From Rhizobium leguminosarum (GTDB taxonomy: Bacteria > Pseudomonadota > Alphaproteobacteria > Rhizobiales > Rhizobiaceae), in contig NZ_MZMU01000018.1 of assembly GCF_004123835.1 (NCBI RefSeq), positions 372,001 through 436,000 on the forward strand: a stretch of DNA of 64,000 nt, in the 5' to 3' direction. The translations under genes were made by a program, and so were the position numbers. The notes beneath the pieces were generated by a model. That model did not search any database. It had not been told where the DNA came from and saw only the letters and a program-made list of their open reading frames with translations. Positions within the stretch are counted from its first letter, which is position 1, and the number at the start of each line of letters is the position of its first letter. This document shows positions 33,907 through 43,788 of the stretch, piece after piece.

Positions 33907-34944
33907 TCACATGGGCAGATGGGCCATAGCATCCTCCGGAACGAGCTGCGCCCGCAGGTTGGCCGTCAGCCGGTCCGGGCCGAGCCAGCGCAGATCCTCG
34001 TTGAAGTCGCCGAGCTCCGGGGCAAGCACCAGCGGCAGGATCCCGAGCGCCTGCGCACGTCGGCTCAACCTCTCGATCCCGTGCCGACCGGCGGCATCGG
34101 CGTCGCCGGCGATGTAGAGGCGCAGACACCCGGCCGGCGGTGAGAAAGCCGCGAGGTGGTTGGCGGTGAGTGCGGCCGCCATAGGCAAGCCGGGCATCAC
34201 GTGAGATAGCGAAAGTATGGTTTCGAGGCCTTCGCCTGCCACCATGATCGGCACGGGTCCGTTGATCGGAAAATGAAGGCGCACGGCGTTGCCGAGAAGA
34301 CCCCCAAGCGCGCGGCGGGGGTCCTCGACCTTGGCCTTTCCCTCGCCGCCAGGATCCAGCCAAGTGCGGTGCACGCCTGTGATCTGCCCATGAGGATCGG
34401 TGACGGCCGCGATCAGGGCTGGATAGCTGGTCGTTCGGCAGGTCCCCAGATCCCGATAGTAGCAGGACGGATGGAAGCCGAGCACCGCATGCGTCGATGC
34501 CCGAAGGATGCTCCGCTGGCGCAGATAGGCATCTGCAAGGGTGCCAGCCAACGGCTGCGTCATGGCGAACAGGCGTCTCGCGCGTTCCGCCGCCGATTTC
34601 TCGACCGGCGGATAGTCGGGGGCGCCGCCCCTGCGGGACGACGCCGGTTCGCATTGGGGAAGGCTCAGGAAATGCCATGCTTCATCGGCAACGTCGCGGA
34701 AGTCGACCAGCCCGCAGGTTTCCCGCACGAGATCGAGCAGGTCGCCATACTGGCCGGTAGCAGCGTCCGTCCATCTACCCACACGCGGGCCGGAGAGATG
34801 TACGTAGAGCGACCGGCCCTTACTGTTGGCGACATCGCCAACAATCCAGTAATTGCCGGCCCGACGGCCGGCGGAGAGGTAGTGGCGGCAGACCGCCTCG
34901 GCATCGCGCGCGAGACGGTCCGCCAGCTCGGAGGCGGATAACAT
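33907..34944 (-). CDS. Toprim/DUF7146 primase-like plasmid protein
   Basis: 345 residues from ATG at 34944. The N-terminal region ('ADRLARDAEAVCRHYLSAG', 'SLYVHLSGPRVGRWTDAATG') corresponds to the DUF7146 module, followed by a Toprim domain with Glu in 'PIMVAGEGLETILSLS' and the D-x-D pair in 'LYIAGDADAAGRHG'. Such proteins resemble the primase part of phage/plasmid primase-helicases and may prime plasmid or ICE DNA synthesis. No helicase domain is present. Part of the accessory block with DUF2493 and DUF1173. Confidence 0.85.
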   Translation of the reverse strand: MLSASELADRLARDAEAVCRHYLSAGRRAGNYWIVGDVANSKGRSLYVHLSGPRVGRWTDAATGQYGDLLDLVRETCGLVDFRDVADEAWHFLSLPQCEPASSRRGGAPDYPPVEKSAAERARRLFAMTQPLAGTLADAYLRQRSILRASTHAVLGFHPSCYYRDLGTCRTTSYPALIAAVTDPHGQITGVHRTWLDPGGEGKAKVEDPRRALGGLLGNAVRLHFPINGPVPIMVAGEGLETILSLSHVMPGLPMAAALTANHLAAFSPPAGCLRLYIAGDADAAGRHGIERLSRRAQALGILPLVLAPELGDFNEDLRWLGPDRLTANLRAQLVPEDAMAHLPM

Positions 34945-35220
34945 CACAGAAAATCCTAGCAAGAGTGAGAACGAACTGACCTGCCCAGGCGCTCTCCACG
35001 CGCTGTCAGGCCAAGCCTTCCCGGCCGCTCTCTCGCTCTTCCGCCAAGCCTACCGCCGATTCCTCCTCCAACCGACAGGTTCCTGACCTCCAATTATCAT
35101 GTCGGATAGTTCCAGGTTTCAGTAGGCAGAAACGGAAGCCCATTCGCTTCCTGCCGATGCGAAGCGCCGCAGCCAGCCTATTATACTGCTTAATTTACGC
35201 TAGTATTATCCAGCGAGTTT

Positions 35221-36465
35221 GTGCTACGTCCTATCCGGCTTGATCAGCCTTCGGTGACCGAAGCGAGGGACGATGTGCGACAATTTTTGATCGGCAAAGA
35301 GCCGTTGGACGAGACCTCTCCAGAGTTTCAGTCGCAGCTCGAATGTGCTTATGAACAGAAGCTCAGGCCACTTTGTCGGTGCAAGGAACCACCGGTTCCG
35401 ATGTACATCGCTCGGGTCGACGGTCAATTTCTGGTCAAGCGAATGCCGCTTTCCGGACGTGATCATCACGCGTTCTGCCCGTCCTACGAGCCGCCCTACG
35501 AGTTGTCGGGCCTCGGCCCTCTCATTGGAAACGCCATTCGGATCGATGCTGCCACGGGCTCGGCAGTCTTGAAACTTGACTTTTCGCTATCGAAACGGAG
35601 CAATCGAACGGTGGCGGCATCGCCGACGGAATCCTCCGAGAGCGTCCGCAGCGAACCGAAGAAGCTGTCGCTGAAGGCGATGCTTCATTATCTGTGGGAT
35701 GTCGGGGAACTGACGGAATGGACGTCGTTATGGGCGGGAAAGCGCGGATGGGGCCGGGTTCGCAGCGGCCTGCTCAATGCCGCGCGGCAGATGACGGTCC
35801 GCGGCAACCTACTCTATGACATCTTGTTCGTGCCGGAGGTGTTTTATCAGGAAGACCGGGAGAAAATAGCATCCCGCCGGGTTGCAGCACTCGCCGGCGC
35901 CCAGGCATCCGCTTCAGGACCGCGGCGGCTGATGATCGCCGTGGCTGAGGTCAAAGAGTTCGCTCCCACGCGAGATGGGCAGAAAATTATCGTCCGCCAC
36001 CTGCCCTTCCCTTTTGTGGTCGAGCAAGGGGCGTGGAAGCGACTGAGCGCCAGATATGAGACGGAACTCGAGTTGTGGCGGTCGAACGATGAACTCCATT
36101 TGATCCTGATTGCGACATTTGGAATTTCCCGGGCGGGAATCGCCGCGATCGAGGAAATTGCGATGATGGTCGTCAATGAGAACTGGATTCCGTTCGAAAG
36201 CGTTCATGAGCAGCGCCTCCTGGAGAGTCTGTCAGGTTTGAGACGCAAGAGCGTCAAAGGCCTGCGTTTCAATCTGTCGCGAGAGCAGCCGATCGTATCC
36301 GTGACACTGCCTGAACAACGACCTGCGCCGGTCGCGATGTTTATCGTGCCGACAGGCGCTGATGACGAGTACGAGGCTGCGCTGGCGGAGATGATCGAAG
36401 GCCGCCCGGAGATGACGCCGTGGATTTGGCGTGTCTCCGCAGGCGATATGCCTACCCTCCCCTGA
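35221..36465 (+). CDS. DUF1173 family plasmid protein
   Basis: 414 residues from GTG at 35221, preceded by an AT-rich region (35165-35215) unlike the GC-rich flanks. The N-terminal part has a cysteine/histidine cluster 'PLCRCKEPPVPMYIAR' and 'GRDHHAFCPSYEPPYE', likely a zinc site. A central segment 'MLHYLWDVGELTEWTSLWAG' and C-terminal beta-rich part follow. The whole agrees with the DUF1173 family, found on rhizobial and other alphaproteobacterial plasmids, often near conjugation or replication genes. Molecular function unknown. Confidence 0.8.
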   Translation: MLRPIRLDQPSVTEARDDVRQFLIGKEPLDETSPEFQSQLECAYEQKLRPLCRCKEPPVPMYIARVDGQFLVKRMPLSGRDHHAFCPSYEPPYELSGLGPLIGNAIRIDAATGSAVLKLDFSLSKRSNRTVAASPTESSESVRSEPKKLSLKAMLHYLWDVGELTEWTSLWAGKRGWGRVRSGLLNAARQMTVRGNLLYDILFVPEVFYQEDREKIASRRVAALAGAQASASGPRRLMIAVAEVKEFAPTRDGQKIIVRHLPFPFVVEQGAWKRLSARYETELELWRSNDELHLILIATFGISRAGIAAIEEIAMMVVNENWIPFESVHEQRLLESLSGLRRKSVKGLRFNLSREQPIVSVTLPEQRPAPVAMFIVPTGADDEYEAALAEMIEGRPEMTPWIWRVSAGDMPTLP

Positions 36466-37692
36466 CGGAGCCGGGACACCCGCAACCGGTCGCACAGAAG
36501 GCATTGATGAAGCCCCGCAGGTCATGACGAGGGTGATTGCCATCCGCTCGGCAACCACCGTCGAAGCCAGGTATCGTGCTGGATCCGCGGCAAGGGTCGC
36601 AAACAGAAAGCCCCCAGCTGAATTATGCGATGAACTCAGTGGGTCGCCTCATCGATAACGGTTGGCCGCCGATGCTCGAGGCGCACCTCCATAGCGCTCA
36701 AGCGTGTGCCAAAGATGCGGGGACCGTTCAAAGCTTCGAAGACCGGATGAAACACCGGCCTGACGATGGTGAGCCGTCCGGCAACCTCGTCGATTACATT
36801 CGCCACATTGACGATCTCGCCATTCTCATCAGTGCCGATGATAAGCAGTATGCCGCCGAGAGGAGATGGGTAGCCATCGAGCTGCGTAAAGCAGGCAGGG
36901 TTTCCTCCAAACCGTTGTCATCGACGACGATCGCCTGGCGGAGGATGAAATTTCGGTTCGGGACGGCGAAGACGCCGTCGAAAAGATCGAAGCGAAATAT
37001 CCGAAGCCAAACAAGATACCAAATCAGATGGCCCGCGAGGCCAAACCAAATAGCATAACGAATGCAGGGGGTGACGACCTAGGCCCGCTTGCCGGATTGC
37101 GGGTCAACCGGCGCCTTTGACTGCCGCGTGAAGTAAGATCAGCGGGGTTGTCTCAATCCTGCGGCATTGGCTTAAGATCAACTGATCGCTGGGCGCGGGA
37201 TCAAAAAGGAGCCCCGCCGAAAAGGGGCGAGTTTTTGGAAAGGACGGACCGCACAGGAAGGAAGGGAAGCGGACAACCCCAGTATGGGGCGCCTGTGCGA
37301 TCCTTGTGGCCTAACCGTAGATCGTCGGAAACGTTCCTGTACGCTTCTGAACAAACTAGATATTCCTAAAAGGCGGGAGAGGGCGGATCGCGAAGATTGC
37401 AGGGGTGTGCCTGGAGACAGGAGACTCCTCTACGCGATCCGCTCCGGGCCAAGTAACCTATTTTGTGTGACAATAGTTCCAGTGCGCGGTGAAAGTATTA
37501 TCGACGCCAAGCGACGATCCATCCTCAGGGTCAGACATGGGGCACCTGGGAAAAGGAAGTATGCTCAATAGCACCAGTCGTTCTGATGCTTCGGGCTCCA
37601 TGTATTAGTGAATCTTCCTTGAGTAGCTTCTTGCCGATCTCTTCAGAGTTCGTCCGATAGATGTTGACCAGCGGCCACCAACGGTAAACGGC
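36466..37692. other. long region without an intact gene
   Basis: 1.2 kb. The left part contains a degraded minus-strand coding remnant (36636-37075). The right part, 37080-37690, shows no protein-like frame on either strand. Confidence 0.45.
36636..37075 (-). pseudogene. degraded unidentified gene
   Basis: On the minus strand one frame reads as plausible protein from about 37075 to 36910 ('FDLFDGVFAVPNRNFILRQ', 'AIVVDDNG'). After a one-base shift near 36905 another continues to the stop at 36636 ('PSPLGGILLIIGTDENGEIV', 'TIVRPVFHPVFEALNGPRIF'). No start codon was found, and a TAG precedes the upstream part. The family is not recognised. The remnant call rests on amino-acid composition and is tentative. 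Confidence 0.35.
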
Positions 37693-37941
37693 TCATCGTC
37701 TGCGGCCATTCGGTCCCCCCAGTCCCCCGGAGCTCCAGTTTGCCGCTTGGGATAGCCGTTCGAGTTCGATGTCCATCAGGGATCGAATTTCTTCGGGGGA
37801 CTCATCGACAAAAACCGGCCCAGCGTGTTCTCCGAGCAAGAATAGTTCCGTCTGATGTTTGTCTTCATCGGGTCGCATCTGGATCACGGCGTCCATATTG
37901 ATCCAGCGCGTTATCGTGCCGTCGGTCAACTTCACGAACAT
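37693..37941 (-). CDS. small conserved-looking hypothetical protein
   Basis: 82 residues from ATG at 37941, chosen because a strong ribosome site (TTTGGAGGATAGG) immediately precedes it; the frame is open further upstream without protein character. The beta-rich start 'MFVKLTDGTITRWINMDAVI' and 'TELFLLGEHAGPVFVDES' suggest a small fold of the kind used for hydrophilic ligand or protein contacts. The tail is Gly/Arg-rich. Not recognised. The 341-base gap upstream (37942-38282) holds no gene. Confidence 0.55.
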   Translation of the reverse strand: MFVKLTDGTITRWINMDAVIQMRPDEDKHQTELFLLGEHAGPVFVDESPEEIRSLMDIELERLSQAANWSSGGLGGPNGRRR

Positions 37942-38282
37942 CCTATCCTCCAAAGGCGGCGACCCCGACCGCAGCAAAAAATTAGGGCCGGTTCCAAACA
38001 TCTCTAGCATGGCTCGGTAGTGGGCGTGCCGCAGGCGGCGACCGACGGCAAGGAATTCGTCCAGCTTGGCGCACAGAATGCGAATGAGATAGCCGAAGAC
38101 TTTGATCGGTATGATACGCGCGGCGTCAAAAGCCCCTTGCTTTAACGCATGCGCCACAGTCCGTGCTGCAGAACGATTGCACGCGCATGGAACAAAGCCG
38201 CAGCGCCGTTGTTCACCAGTATAGCTTCCTCATCGATCTGCCACGCCGCCAGACGGCGGCGCGCGGTCTGAAAGACGACAAC

Positions 38283-38801
38283 ATGAACCCGTATATCGCG
38301 CAGTCCCTATCGATTGCGATCGCTTCGCTCGCCCTCTTTTCGGGCAGCATTGCTCACGCCGACGAGGCCCCGTTCCTCAAATCACTTGCTGGAAGCTGGA
38401 ATGGAAAAGGCACCGTCAAGGTGCGCGTTAATGCGCCAACCATCAACGTGACCTGTCGCTTCACGTCGGATACGACTGCCGCGTCTCTGTCGCTGGACGG
38501 AAAGTGCACCAGCCTCGCCATCTTCTCCCGCGTGATCAGCGCGGACCTCAAGGCGACCGGCAATAGGTACTCTGGATCCTATGTCGGCGCGGGCACGGGG
38601 ACCGCTGGCCTCGGCGGACAACGCGCTGGCGACACCATCAACCTCGGAATCACCTGGGCGAAGGAAGTTAACGGCGATCGGAAAGCACAGATGACGATCG
38701 AGAAGGTCGGGGCCTCGGGCATGCGTCTTACGACAGTCGATACCGATCCAAAGACTGGCAAGGCGGTGGTCACGAGCCGCATCGATCTTCGCCGGAGCTG
38801 A
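38283..38801 (+). CDS. exported hypothetical protein
   Basis: 172 residues from ATG at 38283. A clear Sec signal peptide ('MNPYIAQSLSIAIASLALFS' ending 'SIAHAD') precedes a beta-rich domain: 'LAGSWNGKGTVKVRVNAPTI', 'CRFTSDTTAASLSLDGKCTS', 'GNRYSGSYVGAGTG' and 'QMTIEKVGASGMRLTTVD'. Two cysteines could form a disulfide. It resembles periplasmic conserved proteins common in Rhizobiaceae that lack an assigned role. Neighbours give no hint. Confidence 0.75.
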   Translation: MNPYIAQSLSIAIASLALFSGSIAHADEAPFLKSLAGSWNGKGTVKVRVNAPTINVTCRFTSDTTAASLSLDGKCTSLAIFSRVISADLKATGNRYSGSYVGAGTGTAGLGGQRAGDTINLGITWAKEVNGDRKAQMTIEKVGASGMRLTTVDTDPKTGKAVVTSRIDLRRS

Positions 38802-39077
38802 TCTGCAGTAAAACCAATCGTTTAGATGAACGTCCAAACATCGGCGGCGAAAAACGGGCCCCTTCCTCGTTGGTCCAGTTCACCACGGCGATAGGCCGCT
38901 TTGTGATATGTTTGAAACGTTCAGCGTGCGGATGCGGCATTCCGCAGGTCGACCGCTACGAGCTGGTCTTTGACGCTGTACTTCTCGGTAAACCCTACGA
39001 GGAAGCCGGCCTGGAGACGGCTCTAGCACAGTTAGAAGTAGTCCGTAGCGTGGCCCAAGGAACTCCCTTCAAGACTT

Positions 39078-39464
39078 TCAGCCGGTTCGCTGCTGGTCTG
39101 TCGCGAGCATGTGTTTTGCGTGAGCGCGTTCGGAGACAAGATAAACCAACTCGCGGTAGTCGTATGGCTTGGGCAAGAAAAAGACACCGGGATCGATCTG
39201 TGAGCGGACGTCGCGGCCCGATACGACCCATACGCTCGTCGCGGGTCTCGTGGATGTCACCAACCGCATCAGGTCAAGTCCACTCAAGCCCCCGGAAATG
39301 TCGACATCGGTAATCATGCCGTCCAAATGATCGCATCTCCCAAGCGCTGCGACCGCTTCCAAAGCGCTGGCGGCTTCGATGACTGTATGACCCGCATCCA
39401 CGAGTTCGTCTAACAGGAGGAAGCGGATTAACGGCTCGTCTTCGACGACGAGGATAACGGCCAT
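39078..39464 (-). CDS. single-domain response regulator
   Basis: 128 residues from ATG at 39464 (an in-frame ATG at 39479 is possible). It is only a CheY-like receiver domain: acidic pocket 'VVEDEPLIR' (residues 6-14), phospho-acceptor Asp53 in 'GMITDVDISGG', Thr/Ser switch 'VWVVSGRD', and Lys in 'FFLPKPYD'. No output domain is present, so it acts through protein contacts, as in phosphorelays of stress responses. No histidine kinase gene is nearby. Confidence 0.88.
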   Translation of the reverse strand: MAVILVVEDEPLIRFLLLDELVDAGHTVIEAASALEAVAALGRCDHLDGMITDVDISGGLSGLDLMRLVTSTRPATSVWVVSGRDVRSQIDPGVFFLPKPYDYRELVYLVSERAHAKHMLATDQQRTG

Positions 39465-39611
39465 GAGTTCAATTCCCAATGTATGTGATCGCCTAACGCG
39501 GCTCGACAGGGGAGTGTTGCCCTCGTTTTAGGATCCGCTTACATGTTTAATAAAATCTGAATTATTGGCTACTGGTTTGGAGCTGCGCATAGGGTGATTT
39601 CTGCGTCTGGC

Positions 39612-39892
39612 GGCTAGCTGCTGTGGTCTCCAACCGCTCGTTAACGCGGATGAACCCGCGCGCGTCGAACTCCACGCCGGTTTCTCCAATCCAATCCCGG
39701 CGGTGTTGGCCACCCGGCCGACCGCCATCAACCTTCGATATTCCGATCGCCGGCAGCCGTACGCATCGTGACCGTGACTGCGTCGCCGGACAGGCCCTGC
39801 ACCTGCGCGGGCTGAGCGCCGGGCAAAACCTCAATACCCTCGGCGGCGAGGATGCGGTGCATTTCCTCAGCCACGGCCAAAAATAGAGAACG
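39612..39892 (-). pseudogene. fragment of a pyridine nucleotide-disulfide oxidoreductase
   Basis: Minus-strand coding runs through three frames: 'EEMHRILAAEGIEVLPGAQ' and 'GDAVTVTMRTAAGDRNIEG', then 'LMVAVGRVANTAGIGLE', then 'TGVEFDARGFIRVNERLETT'. This order is the NAD-binding to FAD-binding junction of mercuric-reductase/dihydrolipoamide dehydrogenase-like enzymes ('GR.PNT..L.LE..GV..D.RG.I.V'). At least two frameshifts and loss of both ends show it is a remnant. Confidence 0.65.
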
Positions 39893-40162
39893 GGAAGTGA
39901 AACGGCAAACACCTCTGCGCGATAGAAGCCCCGACGACCACTGGGAACAAGGCGGGCCATCCATGATTTGGAGCTGCAGCAATAGCCGGCACGGATGGCA
40001 GGTTAGACATGCAAAACGATTTCACAGATCCGGTAGGAAGAACCGACTCGGCGCAGACATCGTCCTCATCCTCGCGCTGAGCCAGGCGCCTCGAGGTGAA
40101 CCCAGTGCGTAGCGTCTGCGTGAGCTTGCAATGGGCGGTTCGATCTTGCCCCTGAACCGCAG

Positions 40163-40640
40163 TCAGTGTTTGGGCAATCCTGCTTGCCGCAATCCCTCAG
40201 CCGTCCGATCTGCCCATTGTGGTACACCTTGAAATACGGGCCGCGCCAGATAACGCTGGATCGTGAAGTCCGGCTCGGATGCCAGCAGCTTCTTTGCGGC
40301 CTATCGAGCCGTCGTCAGATCACCACTCATTGCCGGCCAAGCAGTCATCATTCGATATGGCCACGTCACTTCTGGATGTTTGTTGACTACCTCCCTGGCA
40401 ATGGCAACGGCGTCGGAAAAGCGAGCCTGCCATGGCCAATGACAGGGCGAACCCCATTCTCATGTTGAACGCAAGCGGGTCAGCCGGACTGACCGTCAAC
40501 GTCCGCTCGAACCGCTCCCTGGCGCGATCAGGCTCACCTTTGTAGCTTGCAACCCAGCCAAATCTGGCCCATGCCCACGCATTGTTCGGATCAAGCGCCA
40601 GCGGTCCATAGGCTTTTCCACCGCCGGATGAGCCCGTTAC
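40163..40640 (-). pseudogene. C-terminal TPR remnant, adenylate cyclase-like
   Basis: The minus strand reads 'YGPLALDPNNAWAWARFGWV', 'KGEPDRARERFERTLTVSPA', then after a one-base shift near 40420 'FSDAVAIAREVVN' and 'HPEVTWPYRMMTAWPAMSGD'. An in-frame TAG follows, then 'AAKKLLASEPDFTIQRYLA' and the stop at 40163. These are tetratricopeptide repeats ending like the class III adenylate/guanylate cyclase-TPR proteins of rhizobia ('..AEGLR.AGLP'). The catalytic part is absent. Frameshift plus nonsense codon make it a pseudogene. Confidence 0.6.
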
Positions 40641-41172
40641 GCGAAAGCTTGCCTCTCGCGGTTATGATCGACAACGTCAATTAGCGGATGATGGGGCGAA
40701 GAACTTGAGATCGGCTTTTTCGAACGCCAAGTCCAATTAGGAGAGTCCCTTCATGAACCGCGCAGATTCTTCCTTCGGGCCGAGGGCAAGCCTCTTCGAA
40801 CTATGAGCATACCAGGCGAAGGCGCGTCCGCGCCGGCGCCAGTTCGCGCACGGCTTGACCGGTTAAAAGGGCAGCCGCAGGAGGGTTAGCAAAGTGCCGC
40901 TCGGAACGAGCGGAACCCGGGACCGACTGCCCCCGGCAAGCTGTTCCGCATGAGGCGGCGCCGCGCTGCCCCTCACCTCACCCTGCCCGGCCGCGGTCCC
41001 TCCTTGCCTCACCTGCCTGTTCGCGCAAATGATCGTGCGATATCGATCATGTCGTGTCGAATACTCCTTGTTCCAGGTGACCAAGCCCGACTCTCAGTAG
41101 TCTGTTCCCTTGCCTGTGGTCGATTAGAAGCCGGTGCGGGCAAGCAAACCGCCTGGTCCCGGCGGTGGCGCC
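40641..41172. other. intergenic region, nothing recognised
   Basis: About 530 bases between the TPR remnant and the DUF72 gene. The start may contain more of the degraded cyclase gene, but no readable peptide was found. The rest is Pro/Arg-coding GC-rich sequence without gene character. Confidence 0.4.
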
Positions 41173-42057
41173 CTACCTGGCTGGTATTTTCATTAGCTCC
41201 GACAACCGGCTGGCATTCTTGATCGAATGTCCGTCGCGATCGTTGTTGAAGTAGACCCACACGGTCTTCGCCGAGCTTTGCCTAATGCGCTCGACCCACA
41301 CGAGCAGTTCCGCATCGCTGTAATCGTGGCGATACCATTGCTTAGTCCCGTGGAACCGAACGTAAATGTCATCGGTAGTCCGAACAAGCTCATCCGGCAA
41401 CCGGGGGCCGCTGCAAGAGCAGAAGATCGCCCCAGCGGCTGTAAAGGCATCGAAGACCTCGTCAGTCCACCAACTCTTGTGGCGAAATTCGACAACGTTC
41501 CTGTGGCGCGGGTCGAGCTGCGATAAAATGGATTGCAGCATTTCCGAAGTGTAGCGCACGCTCGGCGGCAGCTGGAAGAGAAAGCAGCCCATCTGCGGGC
41601 CGAGTAGGTCGGCGATATAGCCGAAATCCTCGATCAGACTTTTCGTGTCCTCGAACCGCTTGATATGGGTTATCAGCTCGCAGACCTTGATCGTATAGAC
41701 GAAGCCTGGGTCTGCCTGGCGGATCCAGGTCTTCACCGCTCCGATCGTCGGCCACGAATAAAATGGAGCGTTGAGCTCTACCGTTTCGAAGTGATCCTGA
41801 TAGATCCGGAAATATTGGTTCGACGGAATATCCGCAGGATAGAACTTCCCCTTCCAATGCCAATAATACCAGCCCGAACACCCGATATGGATGCGGCCAG
41901 CCAGCCGATCCTCGGTCGGGTTGTTGGCCTGCGAATCGCCAATCCGGGCCTGATGCATTTTGGCGGACCGATCGACATTGGCATCGCGCTGCCGTTGCCG
42001 GCGTTCAGCGCGGCGTGCTCGGCGGGCTGCGATTTCTTCGGCATTGCGCTCCGCCAA
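41173..42057 (-). CDS. DUF72/YecE-family protein
   Basis: 294 residues. A basic, helical N-terminal tail (residues 1-50) precedes a DUF72 TIM-barrel-like domain: 'IHIGCSGWYYWHWKGKFYP', 'FETVELNAPFYSWPT', 'GCFLFQLPPSVRY', 'RNVVEFRHKSWWTDEVFD', 'DDIYVRFHGTKQWYRHDYS' and 'TVWVYFNNDRDGHSIKNA'. All the family blocks are present and complete. The function of the family is unresolved. No operon partners. Confidence 0.88.
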   Translation of the reverse strand: MAERNAEEIAARRARRAERRQRQRDANVDRSAKMHQARIGDSQANNPTEDRLAGRIHIGCSGWYYWHWKGKFYPADIPSNQYFRIYQDHFETVELNAPFYSWPTIGAVKTWIRQADPGFVYTIKVCELITHIKRFEDTKSLIEDFGYIADLLGPQMGCFLFQLPPSVRYTSEMLQSILSQLDPRHRNVVEFRHKSWWTDEVFDAFTAAGAIFCSCSGPRLPDELVRTTDDIYVRFHGTKQWYRHDYSDAELLVWVERIRQSSAKTVWVYFNNDRDGHSIKNASRLSELMKIPAR

Positions 42058-42669
42058 TCGATTCCCTCCGTCCCGCCGTCAACTTTACCTGCAACGTCAC
42101 ACATGTTGCCCCGGTTTACTGTTCGGCGATCAGCATGTTGACATGGCCAAGGTGGGTCTCGAGGCTGGGAAGTGTCCCCTTGACGAAGCCGACCAGCGAA
42201 ATCACTCCCTTCAGTTCGGCTGCAAACTTCCAGGGCTGCTGTTTGTTCCACCATAGCAGCGGTCAGCAAAGCCATAATAACCAGGGCGCGAAATCTGTGT
42301 CATCGACGTCGACGGGCGGCGAGGACAATTCACGTGGCACCCAAGGCGGTTCGCATGAGCAGCACGTGAAGGCTGGTGAGCAAAGCGATAAGAATAGCCA
42401 CTGAGGCTAAACATGATTCTGGGCTGTCCGCGCACCGGCGCAGGCTTTTCAGTTTGGGCGCAATTAGGTGACGGCGGGACGACGATCCGCATCCCGCCCG
42501 CTTTGGTACTCTAACAGTGGATATCTGGGCTTAAGCTCCTCCTTCGTTCCGACAGGGCGACGCGTTATCGCAAGACGAACCTTTTGTCCAAGTTCAGCGC
42601 TCTTGTCGGACGTTCGAGATCAAAATCAATTGCCTTAGCCAACTCGTGAGCGCAATTGTTGCGCGATTT
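42058..42669. other. region with short coding remnants
   Basis: 612 bases. On the minus strand a frame ending at about 42119 reads 'WKFAAELKGVISLVGFVKGT' and 'LPSLETHLGHVNMLIAEQ' with no start codon. On the plus strand the last ~35 codons before the stop at 42404 read 'GGEDNSRGTQGGSHEQHVKA', like the Gly-rich tails of KGG-type stress proteins. Neither is a complete gene; both are probably relics. Confidence 0.35.
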
Positions 42670-42915
42670 CTAAGGGCGGAGGATACCAGCTTCAATCGCC
42701 GCTTCCTGAAAGGCACGCGGTGCCGCGGCATCATCCGCTTCTCCGCTGAGCGACTTCATGCAGGCGCGTTTTGCAATGGCGAACGACCTCCCGCCTTTTT
42801 CGGGCCAGCAGGTCATGAGGGTCTCAAGGGCCTCGCGGCTGTTTTGGATGCTTTTGAAGTGATCGCCGCCCGCGACGGCGATCTCGATAGGTTTTTGCCA
42901 GATTTCTGTCGGCAT
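42670..42915 (-). CDS. DUF982 family small protein
   Basis: 81 residues from ATG at 42915 with a near-ideal ribosome site (AGGAGGAATCG). The DUF982 pattern is complete: 'EIWQKPIEIAVAGGDHFKSI', 'SREALETLMTCWPEKGGRSF', 'AIAKRACMKSL' and 'APRAFQEAAIEAGI'. The family is a lineage-specific expansion in Rhizobiales with many paralogues per genome, and its function is unknown. It supports the rhizobial origin of the window. Confidence 0.82.
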   Translation of the reverse strand: MPTEIWQKPIEIAVAGGDHFKSIQNSREALETLMTCWPEKGGRSFAIAKRACMKSLSGEADDAAAPRAFQEAAIEAGILRP

Positions 42916-43544
42916 CGATTCCTCCTGCCAATGAATCTGATAGTACAAATGCCCCACTGCGAACGGCGTTCCAACGCTAGGACCTTGGTCTGATGGTGCA
43001 GTTGATCGCCACCTATACATGCGGGTCATGATCGAGCGGGATTATCAAGAGGAAGCGCGCATCCCCTCGATAGCGGATATACCGATCAGCCATTTAGTGA
43101 AGTCGTAACGGCGCGCTTCGCGAAAAGCATGCGGGAATAGCATGCTCTTGGGACTGCGCAGAGGCGATGGTCAAAGAGGTTTTGGAGACACCTACCAAAC
43201 GCGCTGCGCTTCACCGATGCCGATAACAATACGGCGAACCGCGATGTCGCTGTACCCGATAGAAACCGGCCGTCATCGTGATCGAGGGCAAGGGCTACGG
43301 TGCGACCGGTTCAACGATGACTGATATCATCGGTGAGCTCGATGCAATTATCGACGCCATGAGCCGTGGCCCATTTCTGCTTTTCAGATCGAACGAATGA
43401 CAAAAAAACCAGCTTTCAGACCTGAAGAAGATCGTCCATCAAATCGTCCTTGACCACCAATATCTTGCGATCGTTTCCTAAAGCTAGCTGGGCCAACCGA
43501 GGAACGTGTCCAAAGTCCGTTCGAGCACCGAGCCCCATTGGGAA
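42916..43544. other. intergenic region, mostly nothing
   Basis: About 630 bases. Around 43270-43400 the plus strand reads 'VIVIEGKGYGATGSTMTDII' and 'GELDAIIDAMSRGPFLLFR', which looks like the end of a small protein. It has no start or upstream continuation and is taken as a possible remnant. Confidence 0.35.
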
Positions 43545-43750
43545 CTACACGAGCGCGCCGAGCTCCAGGAACGACCGCAGCTGTTGTTCCGTATGGTCAC
43601 CTTCAGCGATCACTCGAAACGCTTTGCCTTCAGATTTCAGTTGCCGTGCAGTCTTCAGCGCATCGGGGTAAAGAGCATCGGCTCGTTACGGGTGTCGCTA
43701 CCATCCGGATCGAGCGAACTGATGGCAATGACCTGGAATGTCGCAGCCAT
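43545..43750 (-). pseudogene. frameshifted small hypothetical gene
   Basis: From ATG at 43750 the minus strand reads 'MAATFQVIAISSLDPDGSDT'. After a one-base shift near 43680 a second frame continues 'DALYPDALKTARQLKSEGKA', 'FRVIAEGDHTEQQLRSFLEL' to the stop at 43545. Joined, they would give a ~68-residue protein with an AGGGA ribosome site. Either a recent frameshift or a sequencing error. Family not recognised. Confidence 0.45.
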
Positions 43751-43788
43751 AAAAGTTTATCCCTTTTTCACGCCGTGGAAACCGACCG

